From Spirogloea muscicola (Eukaryota > Streptophyta > Zygnematophyceae > Spirogloeales > Spirogloeaceae), in contig WELB01000031.1 of assembly GCA_009602725.1 (NCBI GenBank), forward strand, positions 372,566 to 431,892: a stretch of DNA of 59,327 nt, given 5' to 3'. Position numbers and translations under genes: made by a program. This document shows positions 11,001 to 24,520 of the stretch, piece after piece. Under the pieces are notes generated by a model. It searched no databases and was not told the origin of the DNA. It worked only from the letters and a program-made list of their open reading frames with translations. Each line of letters opens with the position of its first letter. The stretch's first letter is position 1.

Positions 11001-12859
11001 GTGGATGCCTGCAGAGCTTTCGTTGAACAAAGATCACGTCATATTAGACAAGTCCGGGGCGCACGCTGCCGGACGGCATCGAGCCCATTTAAGCCATGAA
11101 AAGACCGAGCAGGCAACCCTCTGCCAGCAGCAGAGGCTCACCTTTGGCCACCTCCCAGGCAATCATTGGCACGTATATGCCGCCGTACGACTCGCCCGCC
11201 ACATAGAATGGGTTGCCTTGAAACTCTGGGAATGCATGCAGCCACTGCAGGAGGAGAGAGGGAGCGCAATGGGTTTCAATATCAAGCATCCTGTTACTAA
11301 GTTGTCATCTTTCCTTGCAACTCTGGCCCAGTAATGCTGCTCGATACACAGACGGTCAGATGATCAAATTGCAGACCTTCAGGAGGAACTCGTGGAGGTC
11401 GCGAGCAGTCTGGAAGTCGTCAGTCTCACAGTCAGCGCGGGAGGTCGAGTAGGAGAAGCCCACACACGCTGGAGAGTCGACGTAGAGGATGCTCGCAATC
11501 TGGCGCCGGCAAGCTCAGCAAGGATGGCAGTTAGCAAGTAGATGAGTTCAGTTAGCCGGCGGTGGAGAGCTCAAGGACGGGCATTTGCTACCGGGCGGTC
11601 TTGAACCCTTGACCCGTGGAAGGCCTGGAACCAAATGTCAATCTGCACCAAGACCCACAACCCCAAGCCTTCACTGATCTGAGCCCAGGCCACGAAGCTC
11701 TCAGGAATTTGAGCAGCGCAGCGGCGCACCGTGGACCAGGCGAAGGGGTTGGCGACGAGCGTGGGGAGGGTGCCGGCCTCTGCGCCCGGCACGAAGTTGA
11801 ACGGCCCTGGCATGCAGCGGCGGCTGCGGCGTCATGAGAATCGGGACCAGGGCCTCGGAGCTGTGGGCCTCAAAGAGCCTATGACACCTCGTGACAGAAG
11901 CCGCAGTCATGGCCCAGCTTCTACTAACTGGGGTTCGCAAGATGCTGAAGTTATGAGTAAGGAGAGCTTCAGTGATTTTCATTGTAGGAACCTATGCTCA
12001 TGATTTCAGGTTCTGATAGTCACAGTAAGGGATTGGATGTTTTGGCTTCTCAGGCATCTGAGTTGAGATTGTTTGGGGTTTAGAGAGAATCAGGGTTTAA
12101 AGGGTTCAAGGGTTTCGGGTTCAGGGTTTAGGCACAGGAGGGGCGGTGCAGCAACTGCAGCAGCAGCAGTACCGTGCTCGTACACCCAGCCGTCGAAGCT
12201 GGAGCAGCCCGGCCCGCCGTTGAGCCAGAGGATGAGCGCATCATCCGAAGGCGCGCGCTGCGACTCCGCCAAGTAGTAGTAGAGCTGCCGGTAGCCGCCG
12301 CCGACAGCCACATACCTGGAGCATAGAGAAAGAGAAAGGTCAACTTCATCCATAATATTTGAGACTTTCTCTATGATATTAATGTTGAAAGACCGCCACG
12401 TACCTGGAGAAAAGAGAGACAGCAAGTTCAGCTTTCTCCTACTCACGAAGTCAAAAGCCTCTCTGAATGCCTCATGTGAAACGTTTCTCTGGCGGTCGGA
12501 TGAGCAGCGGCGGCAGCAGCGGCGGCGGCTATGGCGGCGCCGGTCGCGGCGGCGCTGGCTGCGCGGAAGAGGCGTGCTTTTGGATTTGAGGTCTGGGGGT
12601 TTAGGTTTGGGTTTAGGGTTAGGGGTTAGGGTTAAGGTCAGGGTTAAGGAATTAGGGGTTTGGGGGGTCAGGGTTTAGCGTCGCACCCGGCGTAGTGGCG
12701 GGAGGCGAACTCGCCGCCATGGAAGCCTGGGAGCGCCGTCACCTCCCGCCTCTCGACGGCAGGGCCGCCGCCGCCGCCGTGCCGAGCCGCCGCGCCGGCA
12801 GCCGCCAGCACCAGCGCGGCGAAGACGGCAGCGGCGGCGGCCGAAGCCCGCGCCGCCAT
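8100..12859 (-). CDS. Serine carboxypeptidase-like protein (S10 family, SCPL20-like)
   Basis: Complement of 12 exons: 12687-12859, 12173-12315, 11730-11806, 11377-11499, 11142-11244, 10971-11008, 10598-10699, 10079-10156, 9477-9600, 8915-9198, 8600-8721 and 8100-8343. Every junction is GT-AG and in phase; the total is 536 residues, close to plant SCPL proteins. The N-terminus ([20 protein letters not shown]) is a signal peptide. Landmarks in order: [23 protein letters not shown] (oxyanion region), [30 protein letters not shown] (catalytic Ser), [56 protein letters not shown] (catalytic Asp) and [13 protein letters not shown] (catalytic His). All three catalytic residues are present. Expected to be a secreted or vacuolar peptidase or acyltransferase. 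Introns carry a Harbinger-type MITE and telomere-like repeats. The gene is divergent from the dehydrogenase across the gap at 12884. Confidence 0.95.
9639..9778. mobile_element. PIF/Harbinger (Tourist-like) MITE in an intron
   Basis: A 140-bp element with terminal inverted repeats: left GGGCCGATTTACACCGGGAC, right end the near-exact complement (GAGCCAATTTACACCGGGAC read inward). It is flanked by the 3-bp duplication TAA at 9636-9638 and 9779-9781. GG-type ends with TNA duplications are typical of PIF/Harbinger derivatives. It has no coding capacity and sits in the intron between 9600 and 10079 of the carboxypeptidase gene. Further copies lie at 22963-23105, 23109-23243 and, degenerate, near 22231-22356. 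Confidence 0.85.
12062..12136. repeat. Degenerate telomere-like array in an intron
   Basis: G/T-rich units such as GGGTTTA, GGGTTCA and GGGTTTC lie just 3' of the second carboxypeptidase exon. A stronger array lies at 12593-12680 with repeated TTTAGGG/TTAGGGG units, next to exon 1 in the neighbouring intron. Both resemble the TTTAGGG plant/green-algal telomere unit; here they are interstitial. Confidence 0.6.
12593..12680. repeat. Interstitial TTTAGGG/TTAGGGG-type repeat
   Basis: A run of GGGTTTAGG, TTTGGG, TTTAGGG, TTAGGGG and TTAGGG units within the first intron of the carboxypeptidase gene, directly abutting the exon 1 donor at 12685-12686. The reading from the + strand is G-rich. Similar short runs lie at 21780-21842 (inside the Tc1-type MITE) and 53458-53510. 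Confidence 0.7.
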
Positions 12860-12883
12860 GGCGGCAGAGGGTCCCCCGGCCTC

Positions 12884-13139
12884 NNNNNNNNNNNNNNNNN
12901 NNNNNNNNNNNNNNNNNNNNNNNNNNNNNNNNNNNNNNNNNNNNNNNNNNNNNNNNNNNNNNNNNNNNNNNNNNNNNNNNNNNNNNNNNNNNNNNNNNNN
13001 NNNNNNNNNNNNNNNNNNNNNNNNNNNNNNNNNNNNNNNNNNNNNNNNNNNNNNNNNNNNNNNNNNNNNNNNNNNNNNNNNNNNNNNNNNNNNNNNNNNN
13101 NNNNNNNNNNNNNNNNNNNNNNNNNNNNNNNNNNNNNNN
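12884..13139. other. Assembly gap (N)
   Basis: All N. It separates two divergent genes whose first known coding bases are only about 280 bp apart (12859 and 13140), so it must contain a compact shared promoter region and the dehydrogenase start codon. Confidence 0.95.
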
Positions 13140-16717
<3,578 letters not shown>

Positions 16718-17400
16718 TAGGCTTTTCAATGCCACTGTCCTCAGACCTAGCGTATGTTGTAGGGCTACCTGGGTGCTGCTCTCGAGTCCGCAAGCCTATC
16801 ATGAGTTCCAACAGGCTCTACCAGGGTGTCTGTCAGCGTGCTCTTCCTGTCACAAGCACTTGGAGAAGCTTTTCCACATGCAAGTGATTCCGTCATCTTT
16901 CGAGTAGGCTTGCATTGTGGTTGTAGTCCCTTCTGAGCTGACAGGGGACAGAGCTCACCGGGCCTGTGCCTAAGCCGCTTCGCCAAGAGGAGACAATGGC
17001 TCAGAAAGTCCAGCTCAACAACATGGACAAGGTCAAGGGGTAAGCCCCAACGCAAATGCGCAAACCATTGCAAGCAATATGAGTGGCTCCAACCGATGAC
17101 CACTGAATAAGTCCTAGTCAATAAGCGCAAGTGGGAAGGTGTAGTTTAGGGGAGTTGCCTTGCCAAGATCGGAGAAAGCAGCTGAGGCAAGTACAGCCAG
17201 CACGTAATGCGCAAGCCTGGTCATATGCAGCCTAATGGATGAATGCAACGTGATCTACCCGAGAGCCCACAGCAAGTATACTAGCCTGCTCGCTGATAGC
17301 AGCCAGAGCCTTTTGGCTGGCCTTCCATAGCTATGCGCCCCTTCCCCCAAAAGCTCTGTGGGCGTCGTTGGGACAATCACATATCCTACAGGCTTGTCGA
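16718..17400. other. intergenic, nothing recognised
   Basis: The 3' flank of the dehydrogenase gene up to the foldback element. Short frames on both strands have no recognisable motif. Confidence 0.4.
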
Positions 17401-17426
17401 CGCATTTGAGCTCCTTACTGGGCTGG

Positions 17427-18622
17427 GCGCTCCTGTACCTGCTCCTGTACCTGTTCCTGTGTTCTGTAAACAGCGTTCTCAGAGTCTGCCTTCCTCCAGT
17501 CGTACTCCTCCATTGGACGTTTGCCCTTGTCCACAGGCCCAGCAGGCCGCCCTCGCTGAGGCGGCGGCCCAGCGGATCGCCCTCGTCGCGGCGGCTCAGA
17601 TGCAGATGCGCTCATGGCGGCAGACAGATTCAGATCTCAGACAGTCAGTCAGAAAGCACAGGCTCCGCCCTCACCCAAGCTGGGTGGCAGCCATGGCTAG
17701 GGCGCACGGGAGCACCGCGTGGCCTCAGATGTTTGGAGTCTTTTGTTTTCATATTGTAAGGATCTTATTCCAAGTTGATATTTCTTCAATATCTGCTACT
17801 TGGTTAGTAGTCAAGGTAAAAGCTCTTGTAATTCTTGCTAATTCAGTCTCATCAGTTGGGAAATGTCCAGCGCGCGTGATTTTGTGCAACAATTGCTTTA
17901 CGCACAGGTTTGTACTGAATATTTATTGGATTAGCTAACCAATAATCTTTCGCACCCATGCGTCTTATGTGTTGTGCAACAACACCAGAGTGTGGTTGTT
18001 AGGTGCAATGTATCTGAGATACAACAAATTTCCACACTCCGGTGTTGTTGCACAATACGTAAGATGCATGGGTGCGAAACATTATTGGTTAGCTAATCCA
18101 TTATAAATTAAGTATAAACCTGTGCGCGAAGCAATTGTCGCACAAAATCAAGCGCGCTGGTGATTTCCAACTGATGAGACCGAACTGGCACGAATAATGA
18201 GAGCTTCTACCTTGACTGCTAACCAAGTAGCAGATGTTGATGAATAACACTTAGAATAAGATCCTTAAGTATATAACGATAATATTATATTAAATATCTC
18301 CAAACACCTGATGCCACGCGGTGCTCCCGTGCGCCCTAGCCATGGCTGCTACCCACCTTGGGTGAGGGCGGAGCCTGTGCTGTCTGACTGACCGTCTGAA
18401 ATGTGAATGTGTCTGCCGCCATGAGAGCATCTGCATCTGAGCCGCCGCGATGAGGGCGATCTGCTGGGCCGCCTCCTCAACGAGGGCGGTCTGTTGGGCC
18501 TGTGGACGAGGGCAAACGCCCTATGGAGGAGTCCGACTGGATGGAGGAAGGCAGACTCTGAGAACGCTGACTACAACACACAGGAACAGGTACAGGAGCA
18601 GGTACAGGCGCGCACAGCCCAG
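17427..18622. mobile_element. 1.2-kb foldback element (two ~570-bp inverted arms)
   Basis: The arm at 17427-17990 returns as a reverse complement at about 18020-18622. At the outer ends CTGTACCTGCTCCTGTACCT faces AGGTACAGGAGCAGGTACAG. In the middle, CGCACCCATGCGTCTTATGT faces CTTACG/TGCATGGGTGCG, around a short AT-rich loop near 18000. The outer half of each arm is GC-rich and the inner half AT-rich. The arm's open frame on the outward strand (17415-17615, minus) starts MSASASEPPRRGRSAG and matches no family. A third, single-arm copy lies at about 22907-23466, interrupted by two MITEs, so this is a dispersed element and not a one-off inversion. Confidence 0.85.
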
Positions 18623-18630
18623 GAAACCTT

Positions 18631-19005
18631 TCATCGAGAAGGCGTGGCATATCTTGCCCCTTCCCCAAGGACATGTTGGCTTGACCGGGTAGAATACTCT
18701 AATGCCTCGTACATGTGAGGGTCACGTGCACAAGTGTGCCGATTTTCAAGGCCCGCATCACCAGCATATAGATGGCAAGCAATGATTCCTTCCAGATTGT
18801 ACTGTGGACGCCAGGAAGCAAATTCTAGTGGAATTGCACTTTGAAAGTCTATAGCTTGATCGTCACCATATAAGCCGATTGCGGCAGGACCATTATATGC
18901 TACGTAGTCAAAGCAGAGGCGACAGCGAACAACATGGGACAACTGCAGGCTTTGGAGCTGATTGAACAGCTCATCTGGCCCCTTGCAGCAAGTTACTAAT
19001 GCCAT
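18631..19005 (-). CDS. Hypothetical open frame of 124 codons
   Basis: The frame starts MALVTCCKGPDELFNQLQSL and includes VRCRLCFDYVAYNGPAAIGL and EFASWRPQYNLEGIIACHLY. The composition is that of a real soluble protein and not of GC repeat, but no family is recognised. The last residues overlap the edge of the foldback element. It could be a remnant exon; the neighbouring Pro/Tyr-rich gene already ends at 19351. Confidence 0.25.
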   Translation of the reverse strand: MALVTCCKGPDELFNQLQSLQLSHVVRCRLCFDYVAYNGPAAIGLYGDDQAIDFQSAIPLEFASWRPQYNLEGIIACHLYAGDAGLENRHTCARDPHMYEALEYSTRSSQHVLGEGARYATPSR

Positions 19006-19350
19006 GTCTGCTGATTGATCTCAAGCCTCTGTGCAGGAATAGTGACACATTATTTACAGACCTGGTAAGTTGTAAGTCCGCACAACTCTGAAAACTTACT
19101 CATGGATGTCATAGGTGCACGAAAAAACTAAACGAAACTAGGAGGAGAGCGCTAACTGAAGCTATGCGATTCTAACTACAGCAACTTCAACAGCGCACTT
19201 GGGCCTGCTCCCTAGACTCGGGCCCCCAAGCCCAATCTAGCTGGAGATTGTGGGCACTGCATCAGCTGTCAAGCTGCTAGATGTTGATGTTTGCACTAAG
19301 TCTGTCAATATGGACTCCGCCAATACAGAGGGCAGCTTTGAGCTCTAGAT

Positions 19351-21037
19351 TTACTTCAAGAATTTCCCAAGGAGGCCACCAGCAAGACCACCAGCAGCGA
19401 CAAGCAGCGAATTGTTGTTCTGACCAGAGAAAAATCGCGGCTTCTGCTGCTGCTGCTGCTGTTGGGGAGCGTAGCCTGGTGGAGGAGCCTGGTATCCACC
19501 ATATCCACCTGCCAGAGTGACTCAAATATCAGCTACTTCCCTTGGCCTTGACCGTAGCCATTATTGCTTGCTGATCAGTATCTCTGTCTTTGCTCACTGC
19601 CCAACATGATACTCTTACTCAAGGCCAACAGTGCTGACCACACAGCAAGAAGATTGCCGACCTTGTTGTGTCTGAGGCTGGAAGCTAGCCTTTACCTTGA
19701 TAGGGTGGTGGCGAGGGCGCTGCCGCATAATGAGGAGTCGGTGGTGCTCCATACTGTGGGGGTGCTCCGTAAGGTGGTGGTGCACCGTACTGAAGGGGGG
19801 CTCCATACTGAGGGGGGGCTCCATACTGAGGGGAGGCTCCATAGTGCGGGGGGGCACCATACTGAGGAGGGGCTGGCGGAGGAGCTCCTGCCAAGACCAA
19901 ACAGAGGAAGTAACACAGGAACCCTTGATAAGCACTTCAGGCGCGGTCTCTCCTGTTACATCAGGTATGATCTTGCATGCGGACCAGCCAAGCTGGTGTC
20001 ACCCGCACTGTAAAAGTGCAAAAATTTCTCACCAGAGCAATTCGCTATGCAAACTCAACAACTGTTAAGCACAACTGCAGGCGCTGCATCAGGTTGTCTT
20101 GCATTCTAGCTTCCAAGGCAGGGGCTGCCCCTGGCACCTCGACACTCACCGTATGAAGGCTGGTGACCAGTATATGATTGCGGGGCATAGCCAGGTTGGG
20201 GGGGTAGCCCACATTGCAGAGGAGTGTAGCCAGGCGGTGGATGGGAATGCGTCGACTGGGCCGGGTAATGTGGCGGCGGGTACGGTGGTGGCGGTCGCAC
20301 CTGACCTCCATAGGCCTCTTGCTTCTTGTCACCAGCCTCTGTTGGGCGGATTCGGGGCGGGTAGCCGTACGGCACAGCCGCCTCATGCGCGTCATACTTG
20401 CTGGCCTGTCCAGGCTGGTGACCACTGGTGCCCACGGAGTCATGCTTGCTGGCCTGTCCAGGCTGGTGACCGAAGCTCATAGACCAGACAACCTCCTGTC
20501 CCGCACGTTCCTCGGGCTCCGGCTCAGCTTTCTGGGGCGGCTGGTCGTAGAAGCTCGGTGCAGCGTTGCTCTGGGGCAACGGAGGGTAGGCCGGAGCTGC
20601 AAATGGTGGTGATGGGGGCTGATAGGCAAAGCGCTCGTCCGTCTCCTCTGTTCCTACAGCCTCGCCGTCCTGCGGGTAGTAATCGGGGTAGCCACCGGCC
20701 AGATCGTCGGTCGAGTATGCCTGCGAGTATGCAGACGCATAGGAGGCAGCGTACTCCGTCGAGCACGGCCAAGGCGGGTTGGCGCTTTCCGGGAGCGGCG
20801 CCTGGTCCACATTGTCCTCCGTGAAGTCGGACTCGGACGACTCGTCCCAGGTGGACGGGTCGTCCGACGGGCAGGCGCCTGCATGGACCGGGCGGCCGGC
20901 GAGAGCGCGGGTCAGCAGGCGGAGGGAGGCGCCAAGGCGCCAGAGCGCGGGCGGGGGCATCGCGGGGGCGCGGGCTGACCGTCGTCGGAGGACAAGCCCA
21001 GGCCCTGGAAGGCGACGGGGAGGAAGCTGGTCGCCAT
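19351..21037 (-). CDS. Pro/Tyr/Gly-rich protein with acidic N-terminal part
   Basis: Complement of four exons: 20980-21037, 20150-20878, 19696-19887 and 19351-19508. All junctions are GT-AG with a matching phase-1 pattern, giving 378 residues. It starts MATSFLPVAFQGLGLSSDD. An acidic stretch follows (STWDESSESDFTEDNVDQ), then a Tyr/Ser/Ala region (AASYASAYSQAYSTDD). Next is a direct repeat, GHQPGQASKHD / GHQPGQASKYD, then PPPYPPPHYPAQSTHSH. About eight units of QYGAPP fill exon 3. The tail is YAPQQQQQQKPRFFSGQ plus SLLVAAGGLAGGLLGKFLK, a short hydrophobic glycine-rich end. No family is recognised with certainty. It resembles plant glycine/proline/tyrosine-rich proteins with a small C-terminal hydrophobic segment; probably low-complexity and disordered, possibly membrane- or wall-associated. 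Function unknown. Confidence 0.75.
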
Positions 21038-21355
21038 GGCGGGCGGGGGCGAGCTCGGGCCGGTGGCGGGTGCAAGGACGCGGGTGGTACGGGTTTTCGG
21101 GTGGCACTGGGAGCGGCGCGGCGGTAGCGGTAAAGCCCCGCCATCCGTCCGGGCTTCGGCCCTTGGTGTTGACTTGCTTGGACCTTCCACCGTACAGCTC
21201 ACGACGAAGCCGAGAAGAGAGGTTCCTTGGCTACTGACTTGGCGGTGACTTCGCCGCGACCCCGGCTCCCGCTCCCGCGCGCTGCTCCCCCGGGTCGAGT
21301 CGACATGGCCCCCGTCAGCACGGCTCCCCCCGATCTGTGGCACCTCCAGCAGAAA

Positions 21356-21560
21356 GAGCTCGCCCATTGAGGATAGGGGCTGGAACAGCCAGCCCAAAAA
21401 GGAATGGACAAAGGACGAGAAGGGAGCCAGGGGAAGCGCTAAGGAAAACAAGCACAAGAAGAAACAAAGCAATTACGAATGACTCAGTAACCCCTGCTGA
21501 GCTGCCGCAGATCAGAGGTGCTAGGGTCCTGGAAGTGGGTCGAGCCCTCCTTTCCCCCGC
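21356..21560 (-). mobile_element. Retroelement 3' end fragment with stem-loop tail
   Basis: Read on the minus strand, a coding end similar to SDLRQLSRGY-stop (stop near 21483) is followed by an A/G-rich spacer. The GGGCTGG-AACA... stem-loop with its CCATT...GGGCGAGC flank then ends near 21356. It is one of more than ten 5'-truncated copies in the window; the longest coding copy is at 25834-26745. Confidence 0.7.
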
Positions 21561-21690
21561 CTGCCCTCCCTCCTGCCATTACTGCTTCCTCACCCTCCTC
21601 TAGCAGCTCCACAAGCGGTACAGGTCGAGTCGACATGTCCCCCGTCAGCACGGCTCCCCCCGCCCTGTGGCACCTCCGGCCCTCCTAGTA

Positions 21691-22074
21691 CAGTAAAACC
21701 TGTCTAAGCTTATGCGGTCGGTTGGGGGAGATTTGTATAACGATACACAGGTTATAGCGATAAACAGGGTACTGCTTAACCCCTGACCCCTAGGGTTAGG
21801 GGTTAGGGGTAGGGTTAAGGGTTAGGGGGTTAAGGGTTTAGCGTGACGTCACGTGACACAGGTCGCACGGTTGGTCGCACGGCCGTCGCACGACCGTCGC
21901 ACGGTCGCACGCCGTCGCACGGTATAGGTGAAGCTTATATTTGAGAAAAACATATGAAGTATGGAAGTAGAGAGGATATAAGCTTACGCCACTAAACCGA
22001 CTCGGTTGGCCAGAATTTGATAACCTTAGACAGGATATAACCTTATGGAGGATAAGCTTAGACAGGTTTTACTG
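21691..22074. mobile_element. Tc1/mariner-type MITE, 384 bp
   Basis: The left end CAGTAAAACCTGTCTAAGCT and the right end (its complement AGCTTAGACAGGTTTTACTG) form terminal inverted repeats of about 23 bp. The element is flanked by TA at 21689-21690 and 22075-22076. CAGT ends with TA target duplication are typical of IS630/Tc1/mariner. The interior has no coding frame. It holds a telomere-like G-rich run (about 21780-21842) and a short GTCGCACG tandem array (about 21865-21922). Confidence 0.85.
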
Positions 22075-22139
22075 TATAGGGCGCGTCATTTCATGAAGCC
22101 ACATCTTTGCGCTGCATTCTTTGCACTTTCTGCATTCTC

Positions 22140-22212
22140 TGCCTGAACAATGTATTGGCTTGAATTGGCCTCGCCTTAATTTCATGCGAACCGCGCGCCT
22201 TCTCTCCCGGGA
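22140..22212 (+). repeat. Dispersed ~70-bp repeat (CTGAACAATGTATTGGC type)
   Basis: CTGAACAATGTATTGGCTTG is followed by AATTGGCCTCGCCTTAATTTC and CGCGCGCCTTCTCTCC. Other copies: about 24190-24268 (inverted), 49750-49775 (partial), 49863-49950 and 49960-50025. Each copy ends at the CGCGCGCC-TTCTCTCC motif. No coding content; probably a short non-autonomous element. Confidence 0.65.
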
Positions 22213-22611
22213 GGAAAGAGGCTAAGCTAAGGGGCCAATTCACACCTGGTCGGCTGGTTGCAAATTGGCCTCGTATTGGCAAGGTTTTGACCTCAAGCGT
22301 CCAAATGACGCGCGACACGTACCCCTCAGCCACGACCGACCGACCGATTTGGCCCCAAGTCGCGGGCGCCGCCGCCGCCACCCCTCCTCATCCCCGGGCC
22401 AGCCGCTGGCGCCGTCGCCGGCGGCGCCCTCCATGGGGCTCGCGGCGAGCAGGGCCCCTCCCGGGCCCCTCCCCCGCGCCGGCCCCAACCCCCTGNGCCG
22501 CCGCCGCCGCGGTTCTTGCCGTCGCCGCCGCCGCTCTCGCCTGCGCCGCCGAGCTCCCGTCGTCGGCCCGCCCGCGCGCCGCCGACGGAGTCGATCTGTG
22601 ATGGAGCTTGC

Positions 22612-22803
22612 AAGGTGCTTACTGCCCCATTCCTTTACACCAGCAGAATTTGGGCTGAAGCAGTCGCAACGGCTGTTTATCTGAAGAATAGAATGCCTAC
22701 TAGTGCAGTAAAGAACATGACGCCACAGGAAATCTGGACTGGAAAGAGACCTACAGTTGCCCACCTTAGTTTTTGGTTTTCCTGCGTGGGCGCCTATTCC
22801 TAC
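22612..22803 (+). pseudogene. Ty1/Copia integrase remnant
   Basis: The frame reads IWAEAVATAVYLKNRMPTSA, KNMTPQEIWTGKRP and VAHLSFWFSCVGAYSY. This is the C-terminal part of the Copia integrase core (fWaEAv-tA-yl-NR-Pt, TP-e-w-gkkP, hLr-FG). A stop follows at once and there is no upstream catalytic core, so it is a fragment. Confidence 0.8.
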
Positions 22804-22862
22804 TGAGATGAGTGGGATGGCGGGATGGTACCTACTGAGATGAGTGGGATGGCGGGATGGCG
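22798..22862. repeat. Short tandem duplication
   Basis: Two adjacent copies of a unit of about 33 bp beginning CCTACTGAGATGAGTGGGAT and ending GGCGGGATGG. It lies at the 3' edge of the Copia remnant. Confidence 0.7.
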
Positions 22863-22906
22863 CAGCGGAAGCGTGGTGGGCCCATAACCTGAAAGTTTTC
22901 CTGTGC

Positions 22907-23466
22907 GCTTCTGTACCTGCTCCTGTACCTGTTCCTGTGTGTTGTACACAGCAGCGTTCTCAGGGCCGATTTACACCGGGACGGATGGGACGCCGCCGAG
23001 GGGTACGTGTCATGCGGTGTATGGAGCGTCTGGGGTCAAAGTCTTGCCAAGTAGAGGCTAACTCGAGGTCAATTTGCGTCTGTCCGTCCCCGTGTTAATT
23101 GGCCCTCAGGGCCGGACGGACGGACGGACGAAAATTGACCTCTAATTAGCCTCGACTTGGCTGGACTTTGACTCCAGACGCTCCATACACCGCGTGACAC
23201 GTACCCCGCGGTGGCGTCCGTCCGTCCCGGTGTCCATCGACCCTGAGAGTCCGCCTTCCTCCAGTCGAATTCCTCCATTGGACGGTTGCCCTTGTCCATA
23301 GGCCCAGCAGACCGTCCTCGTCGCGGCGGCTCAGATGCAGATGCGGTCATGGCGGCAGATTGATTCAGATCTCAGACAGTCAGTCAGACAGAACAGGCTC
23401 CGCCCTCACCCAAGCTGGGTGGCAGCCATGGCTAGGGCGCACGGAAGCACCGCGTGGCCTCAGATG
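22907..23466 (+). mobile_element. Third copy of the foldback-element arm, split by two MITEs
   Basis: Sequence from CTTCTGTACCTGCTCCTGTA to CCGCGTGGCCTCAGATG matches the outer arm of the element at 17427-17760, except for an insertion at 22963-23243. The flanks GCGTTCTCA and GAGTCCGCCTTCC are contiguous in the uninterrupted arms (GCGTTCTCAGAGTCTGCCTT), which gives a clean empty-site comparison. Confidence 0.85.
22963..23243. mobile_element. Two PIF/Harbinger-type MITEs inserted in series
   Basis: MITE 1 is 22963-23105 and MITE 2 is 23109-23243. Both have GGGCC...GGCCC/GACCC ends and the same inner sequence as the MITE at 9639. The 3-bp words at the left, middle and right boundaries are TCA (22960-22962), TCA (23106-23108) and TGA (23244-23246). 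This fits one insertion making a TCA duplication and a second insertion into one of those copies, with one later point change. Confidence 0.8.
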
Positions 23467-23524
23467 TTATTGGGGAGTGAGCCCGATAAGTACCCGAGGC
23501 CTCCCTTATCGCTTCCCCTAGAAG

Positions 23525-23815
23525 AAAGTGCTCGCCCATTGAGAATAGGGGCTGGAACAACCAGCCCGAAAAAGAATGAACAGAGTACGAGAAGGGGGCC
23601 AGGGGAAGCGCTAAGTAACAGAAACAAAGCTGCTACGAGACACTCAGTAACCCCTGCTAAGCAGCCGCAGATCAGAGATGCTGGGCTCCTGGAAGTGGGT
23701 CCCGTGGCCAGAGCCAGAGGCAGCAGCGAGGGCTCTGCCGGCACGAAGGTGCAGCGCCCGGGCCATGGACCTCTGCAGCGAGACGGCCAGGCGCATTCGA
23801 TACACCCTAGCTCCC
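23525..23815 (-). pseudogene. 5'-truncated retroelement C-terminus plus 3' stem-loop
   Basis: Minus-strand frame MRLAVSLQRSMARALHLRAG continues RALAAASGSGHGTHFQEPS and ends SDLRLLSRGY with a stop at about 23645. Downstream on the same strand lie the CATTCTTTTTCGGGCTGG stem-loop and CTCAATGGGCGAGC tail. It has the same family-specific C-terminus as 25834-26745 and 59040-59327. Confidence 0.75.
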
Positions 23816-24520
23816 TTCTCCCTTTTTGTCCAATGTGCTTGCCTTTGTACTTGGCCACACATGGCCTCCCCATCTCATAATATACACGCATTCCTCCCTT
23901 CTCGTACTTTGTCCATTCTTTTTTGGGCTGGCTGTTCCAGCCCCTATCCTCAATGGGCGAGCTCTTTCTTCTTATCCAGGGGAAGAACTCTCACGGTCCA
24001 ATGAGACGAGCGAGGTGGTCACCCATGCCGTGCAACATCCCGTCGGTGTGGCTCATTGGTGTCGGTTGCTGACAAGAATGCGGAGGTGGCTGCTCACGTG
24101 GACGTCCGAGGGTGCGTCTTTATTCAATCTGGTGTGAAGGTGGGGTCGCGAGCGGGCCGAAAGCGCGGCATCTCCAACCCGCTTCGGTCAGAAAAAAGAG
24201 AAGGCGCGCGGGGCGCATGAAATGAAAGGGAGGCCAATTCAAGCCAGTACATTGTTCAGGCGAAGGCTACTCAGAAATGATACGTTTCGATCCGGCTCGG
24301 CGTCGGAGCATCATCAGGATCCGGCGTCAGCGCCTCGCCCATCAACGGTGCGTAGGCTCCTCCGCCGCCATGGTCAATCAGTGCCTCGGCGTGCAGCGCT
24401 TTGCCCTCTTGCATCCTCAGGCCCCTTTGTAGCTGATCACCGCTCTTAGGCCCCTCTGAACCTTTGTGAATTCTTTTTGGGCTGGCTTTTCGCAGCCCTT
24501 GCCCTTTAGAACAAAGGAAG

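Noticed and set aside
18450-18718. Frames with VQEQVQ repeats (18450-18718 plus and 17415-17615 minus) as a gene pair
   Set aside because: They are the two arms of the same foldback element, so the similarity is due to the inverted repeat and not to separate genes.
19780-19870. Possible minisatellite or CRISPR-like array (regular ~24-bp units)
   Set aside because: The units are the coding repeat QYGAPP of the Pro/Tyr-rich gene. There are no spacers, and the genome is eukaryotic.
20779-21237. Plus-strand frames opposite the Pro/Tyr-rich gene
   Set aside because: Shadows of the GC-rich antisense coding exons, with no splice or domain support.
22340-22600. GC-rich frames that might encode a transit peptide
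   Set aside because: Composition-driven, with an N inside, and leading directly into a Copia integrase scrap. No gene follows.
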